In this document: one piece after another, positions 10,396 through 27,964 of the stretch | Layout of the letters: each line of letters starts with the position of its first letter | Position numbering within the stretch: position 1 is the first letter of the stretch | Assembly: GCA_036897095.1 (NCBI GenBank) | Contig: JAYMSP010000047.1 | Location: forward strand, 1-64,000 | Length of the DNA stretch: 64,000 bases | Direction of reading: 5' to 3' | Source: Plantago elongata | Taxonomy: Eukaryota > Streptophyta > Magnoliopsida > Lamiales > Plantaginaceae | The notes under the pieces: generated by a model | Seen by the model: only the letters and a program-made list of their open reading frames with translations | The model's database searches: none | What the model was told of the DNA's origin: nothing | Position numbers and translations under genes: made by a program

Positions 10396-12107
10396 CTGCA
10401 ACTTATATTCTATAGTCATTATCTATACAAAATCCATTTTAAAAAAGCTCTAATCTCGAGTAACGTCGCGTTGCCAATGCCTTTCCTCTTCTTCCACATC
10501 GAAAAATCGAATCAGAACAAATTTTTAAAAAATTCATGTCGAAAACGAGAATAAAAGGGTGAAAATATCAAAGAAAGATGAGAAAGAATGCTTGTTGGAG
10601 TAAGGAGCGAGTAGAAATAGACAGAAAAATAAAAAGAAGAGATAAACAAGCGTAATATACTGATGTTGGAGAAATAAGCGTTTTGAATATGAAAGAATGA
10701 ATGAAGGTACAATGAAAAAGAATTAGAGCAGAAAAAGTAGAATGCACTTATTTATAATGATTTTAGCGAACATACTTTATTTGTAAGCCTCTCATGTAAA
10801 ATGACATGTTTTTATAATTTTCTTTAAAATCAAAGTCAAATTTATACTATCCTTTCTTTGACTGGACGTTGAAGGTAATTTATAATTCATACTCCAATAA
10901 ATGTTAAAATTTTAAATAAAAAAAAGTTTAAGTATAAATATGCCCAAAAGTAAATAAAAACTAGTCTAAATAGGAAATCCAATATATTGAACTTGAGACA
11001 ACACGCATAAATGCACCTAACAAACCATTTTATCACCATATTTTTCATTCATTACAGTGTGGTCTACTACTCGTACAAATATCGGCAAGGTCCAGTGCTC
11101 CACTGAACCCCATGTTGCTATGCCACCGAGCAACTAATTACTATTTGATGTTAGAATTAGAAAAACAACTATGCTGCACATGGGATTATTGAAATGATCA
11201 TTTCATCGTCTTTAATGTAATTTATTGTTAAAGAAATAATATATAAATTCCACTCGAAATGGAATTTTAAATTGATAATGTCGCTGAAAATGAATATGTA
11301 AAATTGAGTTGACAAGTTTTAACTTGAAAATTGAGTTGATAAGATTTAATTTCAAAATTGACATTTAAATCGTTCTCCACTTTATTATACTACAAGCAAT
11401 TAATTAAAATTTGTAATTATCTTGCCAATGTAACAATTTCTAAATAATTGGAAATCATTGCTCAGAGGTTCGAGGATGGCATATATGATATTGAATGAAA
11501 AAGCGAAGTGGAACGAATGGCACATATATTGTCGTTTATTGTTTCATTGTCGGGGCAAAAATAACTGCTATTTGCGATGATAAGTATGTACATACATGGT
11601 TTAAATGGGCAAGATATACACTTCACACGTGACAAAATCTAATTGATTAGTTCAAGTTAGATTTGATATACCCTTTACAATTTATAAAGTAACGGTATGT
11701 GAAATTGGACCATATTGATCTTTGCCGCTTTTTTTCTAAAGTTCTAATTTTAAAAGATATTTACGGTAACATTTATCTTTCCCGTCAGGCGCCAAGATGA
11801 TAGCCATATGAGAAATTTGTTATGCTAGTTGATTTTTATTTATTCTAAACCATTTCAAACGTCAAATTTATCATTATAGTTTATTATTGGTTCAAATAAT
11901 TAAAATTGATTGGTAAATAATAGATAAAACTAAACGACTTCTATGAAACAGAGAAAGTATGTTGTAGAGTATACATGATAGTGTATTTTACGAGAATTGC
12001 TCCGGTGATTACTATTCGAACATGGTGAAAGAAATAAATTTTACTTCCTAGTTAGGGTTGAATTAATTACAGCTAAGTAAAAAATCAAATATCGTGTTCG
12101 GTTGGCG
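10396..12107. other. intergenic, no gene seen
   Basis: AT-rich DNA. The right end (about 11900-12107) should hold the promoter of the RNA helicase gene. No element ends or coding signals were recognised. Confidence 0.4.
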
Positions 12108-12115
12108 TATAAATA
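12108..12115 (+). promoter_or_regulatory. probable TATA box of the DEAD-box helicase gene
   Basis: TATAAATA sits about 190 bases before the donor of the leader intron (GT at 12305). A transcription start near 12140 would give a 5' leader of about 165 nt before that intron. The downstream leader is CT- and T-rich, as is common in plant 5'UTRs. Confidence 0.55.
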
Positions 12116-12841
12116 TCTCTGGTCCAGTTTCTTTTCCATTTGCTCACGCTTCTGTTTTCTCGGAAGCTTTGTTCTCTCTCTTCCAAGCCTCATTTGATAT
12201 AATCTCCTTTCTCTGCTATTTCCAGAGTTAGAGAGAGAAAGTGAGCCTGATAGCAGAGCTGTATTTCTCTTCGAACCTGTGTGTTGGAAAATCGATTTTG
12301 AACGGTACGACTTTTTCACCTTTTGCCCTAATTTTGTCTATTTTTTGTTGTTTGATTTGGATCTGGAAGAAGATAAATCGGATGTTGTTAGGGTTGAAAT
12401 TGTAGATTTTTTGATGTTTAGGTTTCAGATCGGGAATTTTATTTTCCGATTTTGGTTGGTTATAGCATTCTGGTTTGGAATTCGGTGTATTTGGTAAATG
12501 CATGTAGCTTTTCCGGTGATTTTTGTGTGGAAAAAGGTAGGTTTTTGGTTTTGAGTGTTTGAGTCGTTAAGAATGAGGTCTCTGGATTTCCGTGTTTTTT
12601 CTAGTGTCGTAGCCTTTTGGTTTGCTTCTGTAGGTTGTGACGTTGTGTCGTCGCTGTTCTGTTCAATGTATGTATGTTATCGATGTTTTCGTATGGATAG
12701 TCGCTCGTAGCTCTTGTTTTTGGTAGTCAATGCAATAAAAGCTTGCTTTATTATATGATCCTCTTGTTATTTACTGCTGTTTGCGTTGGGCTTATTTGGT
12801 GACTGCTGATGATGTAGGGTTTTAAAGAGGAAATCATTGAT

Positions 12842-17124
<4,283 letters not shown>

Positions 17125-18214
17125 GGTTTTCTGGTGCAGGTGGTCGACTGTCCTTATTTTGTATGTCCTCCTTTGCCCTCTTGCCGATGGGGCGGTTTAA
17201 ATATTACAAGTAAAAATCAAAAACATTACAGTTTGGATGAAATTATCTAGCCCCTTGATTTTGATGTCTGCAAATTCCATAAGACTTGCCAATTTTTGCT
17301 GTTGTGCATACTGCATGCAAGCCTTGCTGGGGTTTGGAGTTTGGACAGCATTTTGCTAATTTATCAATGATCTTAGGGTAGTCATTTTGTTTGACGGACA
17401 TGTTTGTAAAATGTGATATCGTAATGATGCAGTAACTTATCAGACTTGTATTTTGTTCTACCGCACTGAACTTTTGCGGTAATAGTAAAGCATCATTGGA
17501 TTTCATTCTCTTGTTGTGAACTAGGATTTCATATTACTTTTGGGGTATTATAAACTGCATCTAATGTCTGACTATCTTTGATGAGCTCGTGAACTAGGAT
17601 TTGTTTATGTTGTACTGTTTGAACTTGGGCTCCATTACCCCGTTCCAAGGCCATGAGACTGAGCTGATATTGGCCTGTTTGTAAGCTTATAACCATTTAC
17701 GTTGGTAAGATGAAGTACAACTCAGCTCATGCCGTACCTCCAATCAATAAATCGGGAGTTCGGTTACTCTTTATTGTTAAAAAGAAAGAATCTTATGTCA
17801 TAGAGACGTTAAAGAGCAGAGTGGAATTGAACTTTTTATTAATCTCAAGATCATATTTACAAAATAAACGTATGAGCCGGGAGCTTATGTTCATCTGACG
17901 GTCAAATTCACTTATTTACTTCTTTTAAATAGGATCTCTCATGCTAACAATATTTTTTCCATGAATTTTTGATCATAGGACTTGTTGAAGAAGAAATGGA
18001 AAGAACCGACTAAAACTTGAGTTGCATGCAAAACGAATATTCCATTTCCAAACATATTAACATACATTCTTTTTCAACATTATACTAAAATATACCCAAA
18101 AAAAATAGTGTTAAATATCATTATAAATATGTACACGGGTAAAGTATATTATTACATGAATATTTCTTATTATTTAGTAAAAATCATAGAAAGTAAGGTC
18201 AATTAAATTTATTA
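17125..18214. other. helicase 3' end and intergenic
   Basis: The 3'UTR probably extends to about 17450. Beyond it no coding signal is seen. Short open frames at 17243-17506 (minus) and 17710-17898 have no recognisable product. Confidence 0.4.
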
Positions 18215-18419
18215 CTTCCTTCATTTCATTTGAAATAAAACATATATCAAACGTACAGTTTTTAAGAAAAATATGTAATATGTTGTTAATGTGTTGTTTA
18301 ATAATATGTGGTTGAAAATGAGTTGCATTGTGGGGTTATTTTTATAAATTAAAAATTATTTCACTTTGATTGAACGTCCAAAATGAAAAATTATTTCACT
18401 TCTAACGGAACGAAGAGAG
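18215..18419. mobile_element. Stowaway-like (Tc1/mariner) MITE
   Basis: About 205 bp flanked by TA (18213-18214 and 18420-18421). The left end CTTCCTTCATTTCATTTGAA and the complement of the right end, CTCTCTTCGTTCCGTTAGAA, are imperfect inverted repeats of the Stowaway type. A second partial 'aaattatttcact' repeat lies inside. Non-coding. Confidence 0.65.
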
Positions 18420-18421
18420 TA

Positions 18422-19628
18422 TAATATAAACACGTGATGATAAATTTAGAGTGTGAGTTAGATTTACAAGGATTGATTGCGGAACGAATATAATTCTGCA
18501 CCCTACCAAGAAGGTTGCAACTAAGTTTGAAAGACTTGAAGGCCAAATTCAATTTTGAATTATGATGATTATTAGTGTTGAAGTTATGTGAGTTTTAAAC
18601 GGGGTGAAAAAATCAAAATCAAAGGACTTGAGTTTTTGGGTTGTTTTACACTATTTGCCCTCGACTAGGTGCAACCCACATAACTCAGTCGATTGATTAC
18701 TATCAATGCCCCGAGAAAGTCAAAGCAAAATTTAAGCAGCTATATTAATGATTATTATGTATAAATACTGATTATGAAATTGGAATAAATGGATTTTATC
18801 ACACATTAAAGTATACTCAAACTCATTATAGTGCCCACTAATCATTTTGAACATAATCATGCCACAAAGCATACGGGATCGTACACGAGTACAAATATGA
18901 ATATAGGACTTTGTTTGTATGAGTCATCACAACTTCTAAATATTGATGGATAAGTTTTAGGAGGGGAAATTCAAGTTGGTGGCCAGTTGATTTTTTTTAT
19001 ATGTATAAAACAATCTCAAAGTATTTATTCGCCGTATTTATACAACTAATTGACGTTGTATTTATTCACATATCACTATATATTTAACCTTTCTATTTCC
19101 AGTTTGATCTAATTTTCTATGGGTAAATTGTGTATTTCGTTTAAATACAAATATATAAATACTACGCATAAGAATCTCATATTTTTTTTAAAATGAAGTA
19201 CAAAATGTGCTTTACTCTATTAGTTTATTTGCACATATATTTTGTGAAAATATATTGTTTGTTCGAACGTCTAAAAACATTAGATAAACCTTTTGTAACG
19301 TATCAAATTAGGAAGCAAATCATATAGAGCCACATGTGAGCTGATATCTAGGCATAAGCTGAAAGTCTGGAATATATAGTCCATGAGCTAAGAATTATTT
19401 CTTCAACATTTTACCATAGAAGTTTAATAGTCCCCTTTTACTGTCCATTTTTCACCCAAGATTAAGCCCATTACATCATCCGGCCATTAATTACCATTCA
19501 AGACACCTACTTATATCCTCATTTGCTCTTCATTAGCTATCACATTACACTGCTAAACTTTCACTCTTCACAAAACACCATCTTGCTTTCTTCCACAATC
19601 TCACTTCACTCTAATTTAGTTTGTGTGC
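18422..19628. other. intergenic and MYB promoter region
   Basis: AT-rich, no coding signal. The pyrimidine-rich stretch from about 19480 to 19625 looks like the 5' leader of the MYB gene; 'ttatatcc' near 19511 is a weak TATA candidate. Confidence 0.4.
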
Positions 19629-21937
19629 ATGGACTATGATATGGTTCCAAGAGATTACAATCTTGCTATGTATTCCAGGTTTTTCGATGAAAATCCCTAC
19701 GTGACGCAAAATGATCATGATTTCGCCATGGGATTTTCTTCTTCACCACAAGTTCCTAATAAACTTGATCAGTTTGCCGATGAGGGTTCATCATTGACCC
19801 CTTGTTCTGGCATGTACTCTCCCTTTTACGATCCATTTGATCCGTTTCAACGTCATTCTTTTGGTAAGTTGAATCAAGAACTCTCTACCACGCACCAGAC
19901 CACCAACATGCCTTTTGCACGAAATGATGCATTACACGGGCTTGGTGTTCATGATCTTGGTTCAAGATCTTCGTTTCAAGAAATGGATGGGTATCAAATC
20001 AATGAGAGTTTGGATATGAGCTCAACACCGGGTCCCAAGGAGTTAGATGGCGCTTCGTTCTTGATATTGGAGGAGATAGCGAAGCTAGAGATGGAAAATG
20101 GCAAGCCTAAGACAGATATGTCGCAGAGAAGAAGGAAGAGAACCATTGACAAGAAGTCTGAAATCGTTAAAGGGCAATGGACTCAAGAAGAAGATCGGTA
20201 CTTCTTCCTTTCATTCGAATTTAATTTCATGTTCTTTTTCTTGTGATCTTAAGTTTTAAGACATGATTATACGTCACATATACCCTATAGTTCATGATGA
20301 TAAACATATGTTCATATATTTTTCAATCTCTTATTTTTTGTAAATTTTTAAATCAATTTTTGTAGGTTGTTGGTGGAATTAGTGGAGAAGCATGGAATAA
20401 GAAAATGGTCATCCATAGCTCAAATGCTTCCAGGCAGAATTGGAAAACAGTGTAGAGAAAGATGGCACAACCATTTAAAACCAGACATAAAGGTTTTTCC
20501 ATATCCCTCAAATATTTTATTCTATTTCCTTTCATTCATTCTATTTATCCAGATTGTTATTTCACTCTGATTTTTGCTATAAGCTAAATAGCTAATGTTA
20601 TCGCTAGTGAGGATGCACATGTATCCCATGCCCAATTTCATAGAGATTACGAATGGAATGTTATTATAACCTCATCAAGTATTTACGTGTACGTATTATT
20701 TCATATATTATATTATTTCTTTTTCAGGCTGATTTTTAGATCGGATTTCGGAACTGTTCTATCCTTCAAACACTCCATTTATATTCATTAAGTTTTATAA
20801 TTTCCCCGTAAATTAATAACTGCGATTTCTCAAATGCATATATATATTTTTGTTTGACCAAGTAAGATTTCCATTTAGAAGCAATACTTCTTTAAAGAAA
20901 CACCCTTTAGCCTCCTCAAAGCTCATTTCTATCCTGATTTCTTGCCAGAACTATAGTCGTACATTAAGTGATTGACATAATTCTATCTAGAGTTGGTTTA
21001 TACGAGTAATTGCACATATTTATTTGTTATTTACGCAATACGTCTCTTTTTTATCGACTAAATTACAAGTTAAATACATTTATTTGAACATTAGATGAAG
21101 TTTTACTTGTCATATTCACATTGCAATAATCATGAAAAAAATCAAGGAAAAAATCACTATGATGAAAACTTTTTTTATTATCAATAAAAAGTTATAAAAG
21201 GTGATATTATCAAAGTCTAACAAAAGGTTTATGATATCATTTAAAGGTGCAATTATTGATTCTTTTATTATGAATTCAAACACTATGTACCCGAATTACA
21301 ATTTCATATAGGACATCAAGGAGGTATCATATTTTCAGATATAAAGAGTTATAGATTTTTTGAATGAGGCCTAACATAAGAGCTTACGCGAAATTCACAC
21401 GTATTTTTGATTTGAACATAGAATATTTGCATCTTGCTGTGATCTTTTCAGAAAGACAGATGGACGGAGGAGGAGGACAGCATACTCATCGAAGCACACA
21501 AGCAACTCGGAAACAAATGGGCAGAGATTGCACGAAGCTTGCCTGGAAGAAGCGAAAACACGATCAAGAACCACTGGAATGCGACTAAGAGAAGGCAGCT
21601 CTCAGCTCGCAAAAGCAACAGTTCCAAGCCAACCACGACTTTACAAAAATACATCAAAAGCGTGATTGCAATAACTCCAGACAAGAAAGAAACATTTGTG
21701 GAGAACAACTTTACTTCCTCATCAGGCTCTTCTTCTATCTCAACTGCTGCTGCAAATGATGCAATAGCTACTACTGATGACTCCAACATTAAGCAAGAGA
21801 GCAACACATATGCACCCTATGAAACATCCAAGTTACCGCCTTTGGATGTGCAGATTCATATGCAATATGACTTGCAGAAGGAGATGGATTTCATGGAAAT
21901 GCTTTCGCGTGGAGCATTTGGGCTTTGTCACTACTAG
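19629..21937 (+). CDS. R2R3-MYB transcription factor, MYB98/MYB64/MYB118-like
   Basis: DNA-binding transcriptional regulator, nuclear. Three exons: 19629-20197, 20366-20492, 21452-21937; 393 residues. The start is the ATG giving [11 protein letters not shown]. The first 175 residues are acidic and serine-rich with no known domain. R2 (about 181-231) shows [10 protein letters not shown], then [17 protein letters not shown] and [14 protein letters not shown]3 (about 233-283) shows KDRWTEEED, then [20 protein letters not shown] and [10 protein letters not shown]. The QCRERWHNH and [12 protein letters not shown] signatures and the MYB domain lying in the middle rather than at the N-terminus are typical of the small group with MYB98, MYB64, MYB119, MYB118 and MYB115, which in Arabidopsis act in female gametophyte and seed development. 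Intron 2 is long (about 960 bp). The precise orthologue cannot be fixed here. Confidence 0.9.
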
Positions 21938-22363
21938 GATTCTTAGGACAGCGTGCCATTCATGATATCTGTCGACATGATTCTTGTCCTCGAAGTAAGT
22001 TTGAGCCTGAAGTAATTTAAACAGCACGCGTATGAATTTTCTTATTTTATCGAACACAATTCATAAGCATAAAACTTGATGAATGTGGCATCAGATAACT
22101 TTTGATATTACACTATTGAACTTCCTGTACTAATTTTCTCTTTTTGATCGATACTTGTGTTCATACTTGATTGTTTAATAGTGATTACATTCTGTAAAAA
22201 ATGAATGTATTACATTTGCTATATATCTCACCTAATGAATGTATGAAACATGAAAAGGCAGCCTACACATGTACTTGTCAAATGTGACTATCTGGCAACC
22301 AAGAAGTACTAAAACTGAGCAACAAAGCTTTGAAAAACCAGTTGCAACTTGACTGGATATAAG

Positions 22364-24806
22364 TCAGTCAGCTTTTGGTTTGATCTTCTTGGCTTTTGAA
22401 TACAAGAATACTCCAGCAAGAGCCAGAGCAGTCCCTGCAATTCATAAGTTTGTAATTTCGTGTTATGTATGTGTGTTACATGTAACAAACTATAATAATG
22501 GTTGGATAAGTTGATCGGTACATACCTAGTGCATTTATGGGTGATACGTGCGTTTGGAAGAAGATAACTGAGGCTACAATGACCACGACTCTTTTCACAC
22601 TGTTTCCTACAGCGTGTGTCACGGGTGATACCATTTGTAATATCATGTACGAAATCTGCAATAAGAACCCAAGGGGGTCAATCATGTTGGTGGAATTGTG
22701 TCCTGGAGTCAACCTTCAGACCATCGGTTACAAATTAGTGTGACATCTATTAATGTTATTTTACACTGTTGAGACTTTAAATTTTGGCTTGTGTGTCATG
22801 TGGAGCTAAAGTAATCGATAGATATGTGTTTAACGATACATGTCACACCATTTTGTAACCGAAGATCTGGCATGAATCGCATCTGTAGAGCAATTGCACG
22901 GAGAATGCACAGATATAGCGACTTAGTTCTTTTTAAGCCTTACCTGTTGGTAAGTGTGGAAGCAGAAACCAGATAGAAGTAATCTCAGAATCAACTCTTT
23001 CACATTCAGACCTTGACTTGCCTGAATCAAGACATGTGTAGTTATATCAGAGGCACTAGACAATAGCAACATGGTTATATAAGATCATTTGGGATCGTTT
23101 ACTTACAGCGGATTGCAAGTACGAAGGACTAAGCTTGACGCCTTCCATGAGAATTGCAGCAGGAGCCAGAAATAAGAGTGAGATGATTGTTATTATAGAG
23201 AAGAGGTTTATATTATCCATAGACTCCTGTACAAAATGAATAGAATATCAAATCTTCTGCTATAAATCGTCAGTCTGAGTGATACAGAAATGGAGAAATG
23301 GATAGCGTACCTCCTCTTTAACCATAAACTTCTTACTGAACACATTTCGTGTTTGGTTGGTAAGATTCGAAGCCATTGCACTACTAAAACCTATCCTGAT
23401 AACAGAAACTTATCAGCAGGCTGAAACGCAACAGTTTGAAAACACTTTTTAGTCATTTTTGTACCAATTGAAAGAGGCCTCGGTGAACGATGCCAATGCC
23501 ACACCACCAACTATTGGCACTAGAGAAGCAACAACCCAAGGAGAAGGCCTCTGTGCCATAAAACTGAAAGTCATTTACACTTTAAACAATAAACAATCGA
23601 AAACCAGGTCATAAGATGGAGAGTTCGTATACAAGTACCTGGCCAAGTAAGACGGCAGAAAGCAGGACCGTGAAGAACGGTTCCATTGCTTTGATAGTGT
23701 GAGTGAACGAAACAGCAACCTTTCCAAGACTAATGTTTGTCAACAGGTTTCCCATTGAATGGCCTAGCGCGAGTAGAAAGATTGCTGTGAACTAAACAGT
23801 TCCTCAAAATATAAGAATCTAATTCAAGAACATAAAGGCACATTTAAATATATCAACAATGTCTGTAAAGGATAACCTGAGACATGGTAACATTAGGCCT
23901 TTGATGAAGCCTCAGTGTCCACATTAGAGATATTATCACCGTTCCACAACCTAACTGAAATGCTGTCACTGTAGCTGGGAATGGGAAAACCTTAAGTACC
24001 TGTAACCAGAATTCGAAAAGCTCATACACTTAGTAGCTTACTGCTTTGACCCTGTAATATAGTTCATCCGAATAGCAGAGTATGCTATATATAATTAAGC
24101 TAGCTAGTTATAGTAACCTTCAAAATCAACAAAGTGATGAATCAGTAGCTAGTCATACACATAATACTTATTTTGGTCACATGGTCAAATGGACTAATGT
24201 TCGTGATCAGGTCACGATAAACGGGTTATTTACACAAACCTCTCCCATGGATAATCCATACATTACACATTAACCAGTACTCCGTTAGTTTATTACATTG
24301 GTACCTGACTCACCTGAGAACTAAGAGTTAGTATAAATTTTTACATTATATCATAGAGCAAGTACTATGACTCTTGTACGGTTCATTAATGATTAATGTA
24401 GAATGAAGCAGGAACTAGTAAAAACTGGCAAGTTAAAAACTATAAGAACCTGTTTGTTGAAAATGTTGAAGTATATGTTCAACATATACCAGATTGCAAA
24501 CATGATTCCAAGCTGCAAGATCCTGATTCTCCTCTTGGACTCCGTCGCTTCGCTCATGCCTTCCGGTACAGCAGCTGATCTGACAATGAACTTCGGTCTC
24601 CGGTTACCAAACTTGGACAAACAAGTACCATTGTTCTCAGAAGAACTAGGCATAGAAAGACCGTGCTTAAGGAACGGGCCATTACACGGCTTAAGCAAAT
24701 CGCAGTATTTATTTGTTCTGGAAATAAATCTTGGAAGTGGCTGTTTGATTGAGGTATGAAATGGTTTACAATGGAACAGAGCCATGGTATTACAATAGGT
24801 TCCCAT
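22364..24806 (-). CDS. PPT: plastid phosphoenolpyruvate/phosphate translocator (PPT)
   Basis: Inner-envelope antiporter exchanging phosphoenolpyruvate for phosphate, feeding the shikimate pathway in plastids. Nine exons on the minus strand: 24806-24450, 23999-23877, 23791-23639, 23550-23465, 23395-23311, 23226-23107, 23021-22944, 22655-22526, 22434-22364; 400 residues. The first ~100 residues are Ser/Arg/Lys-rich and fit a chloroplast transit peptide. Then come family signatures: [109 protein letters not shown], and the C-terminus [20 protein letters not shown]. These match PPT better than triose- or glucose-6-phosphate translocators. A second ATG at 24785 is an alternative start. The gene converges on the MYB gene, with about 430 bp between stop codons. 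Confidence 0.9.
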
Positions 24807-24839
24807 TTCTTGATTTTTTGCAGCTAAATCATTAGATTA

Positions 24840-26583
24840 TATGATTGAAATGGATGGAAGTGTTTAGTTTAATGTTGAATAATGTATTCAGTTTTGAGCT
24901 ATCAAAGAATAAATTGTTCCAGAAATACAGCTAAAGTCGTTTAACTCAATTATTGGTTCGAAAGTCAGATGTTACTTCAGTATCTAATCAACACAACAAT
25001 TATGTGAACGCCAAATGGCCCAAACACTTTCAATTCGATATATGCGAGTAATCCGATTAGATATCGTGGAATTCTCTTTGAGGGACTGGTAATAAATGGT
25101 ATGTATAATAAGTCATGCAAAACGGGATGTGAAATTTCCAGGTAAAAAATCGTTTTTTAAACATTAATACGAACCATATCATAATCCTCCTAAATAAATG
25201 TGTAATTGGGACATTACGATTTATCCGAAAAACCAGAAACCCTGTTTATGGACTCGATGGTGTGATACTATGATTAAATTTCATCTCAACTCAGATCTAG
25301 ATGTGAAAGTTTGATAAGATGATATAATTTCACCTTCTTTAAAAGTGTCAAGACGTGTATAATTTAGGCATTTATATTAATTTAACCAATAGAATCTTCT
25401 TAACTCTATGAATGTCAATAGCCCTGATTGAATTCGAATTTCAAGCAATTGTGGTTGGTAACGAATTGCGTGAGTAATAGGTCAAGGAAAACGAATTCCA
25501 TATGTAAAAAGTAACGACTTCTTTTTAAACATTAGTACAAATCACATATCACCATCTCCAACCTCCTTAAATATGCACTGTAATGTTTATCCTAAAAACC
25601 GGAAAAGGAGAGGAGAAATGAAAATGTGACAGCTAGGCGGATTATGAAAAAATTAGGAGCCATCCATTAAAGGAGACATTGGACAAGAGAAGCAATATGG
25701 TTCAGGCATTTTAATTGATCCAGAATCCATGTCTAGTGGTCCAATTCTAATAGTAGCAGATTTAAACTTCCTACAAGGTGCCCCCTTGATTTCGACCTTT
25801 CATAACCAGGCTTAAATTGAGGTCATGATATCCGACTTTGTTTCTCTAGGTAAATGATCAGGCAAATTACTATATACCGCTACTTTATACTCAGTCCAAA
25901 ACATTGTGACATACTAACATACACAACTTGTGCATTAATCCAATGGACTTTTCATATTAGTAACGAGATCAGTCACCCTAATATTCATCAAACCAACTTA
26001 ACTAACTTGTTCCAGTTAACTAAACTACTAAAGTGTACTAACTGCAAAACAATTAAAAAAGTAACAGGCTATGGATTATTAGAAAGTGGCCACCAAGTTG
26101 CATGGATTTTATAGATCGTGTTACGTTGAAACTTGAGAATACCATTGCGAACTTTTCTCTCTCGGGAACTAGCTAATACTACTAGTACATTATTTTCAAG
26201 AAATTTAAAATTAGTGTTTATCCAGACCTGGGCAAGTCGTACAAGCTTCACGATGAAGAAACATGAAAAGTTTAGATGAACAATAATAATGGTATTGTCA
26301 CATTGTACTACAAATAGTATCACAATCAAAATCATTGAATTAATTTAAAATTCAATCTCAATCCTTTATTTTTTATCAATGTGACATGATGTCACACTGT
26401 CGCATAATAGCATCGGAGTACGTCGTATAATAATTAAAAATATTATATGATCAATTATATACATACTCTTTATCTTTAAAACTTAACAAAATACACCTAA
26501 TAAAATTCAAAATCAACCCCATAGACTAATAATATACAAAACACACATTTGTTATTTAAAAAAAAATAAAAGTCAATTAAAAA
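24840..26583. other. intergenic and PPT upstream region
   Basis: No gene recognised. Two diverged direct copies of a segment lie at about 25112-25240 and 25485-25610, sharing 'tttttaaacattagtac' type sequence, 'cctccttaaata', and 'tttatcc..aaaaaccg'. Short frames at 25854-26114 and 26069-26335 (minus) show no family features. Confidence 0.45.
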
Positions 26584-26960
26584 ATTAATGATGGCCGGAG
26601 CTCCGATCATAATTGGTCGGATAGAGCTTCCATAGCAGAAGAGCTATAGCTTCTGCCATGGAAGCTCCGACAAACTTCTTCCATGGCGGAAGAAGCTGTT
26701 GTCCGCCATGGAAGCTCCGACAAACTTCTTCCATGGCGGAAGAAGCTGTTGTCCGCCATGGAAGCTCTTCCATGGCGGAACAGGGAACATGTTGTTCCGC
26801 CATGTTCCGCCATGGAAGAAGCTCGCCTGAGCTTTTAGATCTGGAAGCTCAGGCGAATTGTTCCGCCATGGAAGAGGCGAACTGTTCCGCCATGGAAGAG
26901 TTGTTCCATGGTAGAACAAGTTTTGCCAAAAAAAAAACAAAAGAGTAGTTTTGCCGGATC
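26584..26960. repeat. CCATGG-rich minisatellite with a perfect hairpin
   Basis: A 50 bp unit starting GCCATGGAAGCTCCGAC is repeated in tandem at 26655, 26705 and partly 26755; the first two copies look identical. The palindrome CCATGG with CGGAA/TTCCG arms recurs about ten times in both directions. A perfect 12 bp inverted repeat, TCGCCTGAGCTT (26823-26834) and AAGCTCAGGCGA (26845-26856), encloses ten bases. The region is more GC-rich than its surroundings. Open frames in all directions (FHGG, RHGR peptides) are repeat by-products. Confidence 0.8.
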
Positions 26961-27162
26961 TCCGGTGACTGTGGCGGTGAAGGAGGTGGTATAGTGTAAG
27001 AATGAGAAGGAGATGGTGGTGGTGTATTTGGGAAGAGGGAGTTATTTTTGGGGTAGATATATAACCGTGTTAATATGTAAAGTGACTTAATAAGATGATG
27101 AGTTTTGTAAATATAGGTAATTTGTAGGTTTATAATTGTTGAAATTATTTAAATTGTTTTTT

Positions 27163-27775
27163 TTGGAACCCGAAATATATATTCATCCTCCAAAACATTA
27201 CAAAGTAAAGCGATCCATGACATATCCAGCCAGAAAACAACCTAAAACACCGAAAAAGCAACAAGGATCAGCCCTAAACAACCATCAAACACCCAACATG
27301 GGCCCTAAGGTCCACTTTCATCCAGGCCCTATACACTATATTGTCTAGGATTTTCTGCACATTATGAGTAATATTGGAGCAAAAGTAAAAAAGACCTGAT
27401 TTATATACAACCAGACTTCATACAAAGATTCAGTAAAAACCAATTTTATAAGCTTAGCCCTCCATCCTTTGCCTTTACTATGTCTCAAAATCCATCTCAG
27501 TTCATCTAGCCAGTCACCAGGTATATGTTGTATCTGCAACCACTTCAACACTTGCCTCCATATCAATTTAGTCCCAATGCAGTTAAAAAATAAATGATTA
27601 AGCGTCTCTTGTTGTGAACAAAAACAACACCTATCATCAACAATTAATCCAAACTTGCACATCCTATCTCTAGTAGCCAACCTCCCATGACAAGCTAGCC
27701 AAAGAATCAACTGAGCATGAGGTCTTGCCAAATTGCCATAAAACAAATGCTTCCACCCCACAACATCTATATTAC
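27163..27775 (-). mobile_element. 5'-truncated LINE, zf-RVT end
   Basis: Minus-strand frame 27761-27345 encodes the zinc-binding region found after reverse transcriptase in plant LINE ORF2: WLACHGRLATRDRM, then CCFCSQQETLNHLFFNC (C-x2-C ... H-x4-C pattern) and WLDELRWILRHSKGKGWRAK. Only the last ~140 residues remain; the endonuclease and reverse transcriptase domains are absent. The element ends on the minus strand in 'tatatttcgggttcc' followed by a run of A (T run at about 27160-27168 on plus), a LINE-type poly(A) tail. Dead copy. Confidence 0.8.
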
Positions 27776-27964
27776 ATCCTTAAATGTATGTATATTTTAT
27801 TTGAATTATTTTTAAACAAAATTTTAATGTTTAAATTATGTCATTTGTCAAGTTTTAAATAGTGTACTAACGATAATACAGTGTGATGTGGTACTGAAAT
27901 TAGCCAAGTCCAAGTTAGATACTAACTAAATGAGGAAAATGAAGAATTTTTTTAAAACGAATTT

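Noticed and set aside
24082-24273. Small plus-strand frame within PPT intron 1
   Set aside because: Intronic, AT-rich, no domain.
26585-26948. Overlapping frames on both strands with FHGG and RHGR peptides
   Set aside because: All derive from the CCATGG minisatellite; six-frame openness reflects the repeat.
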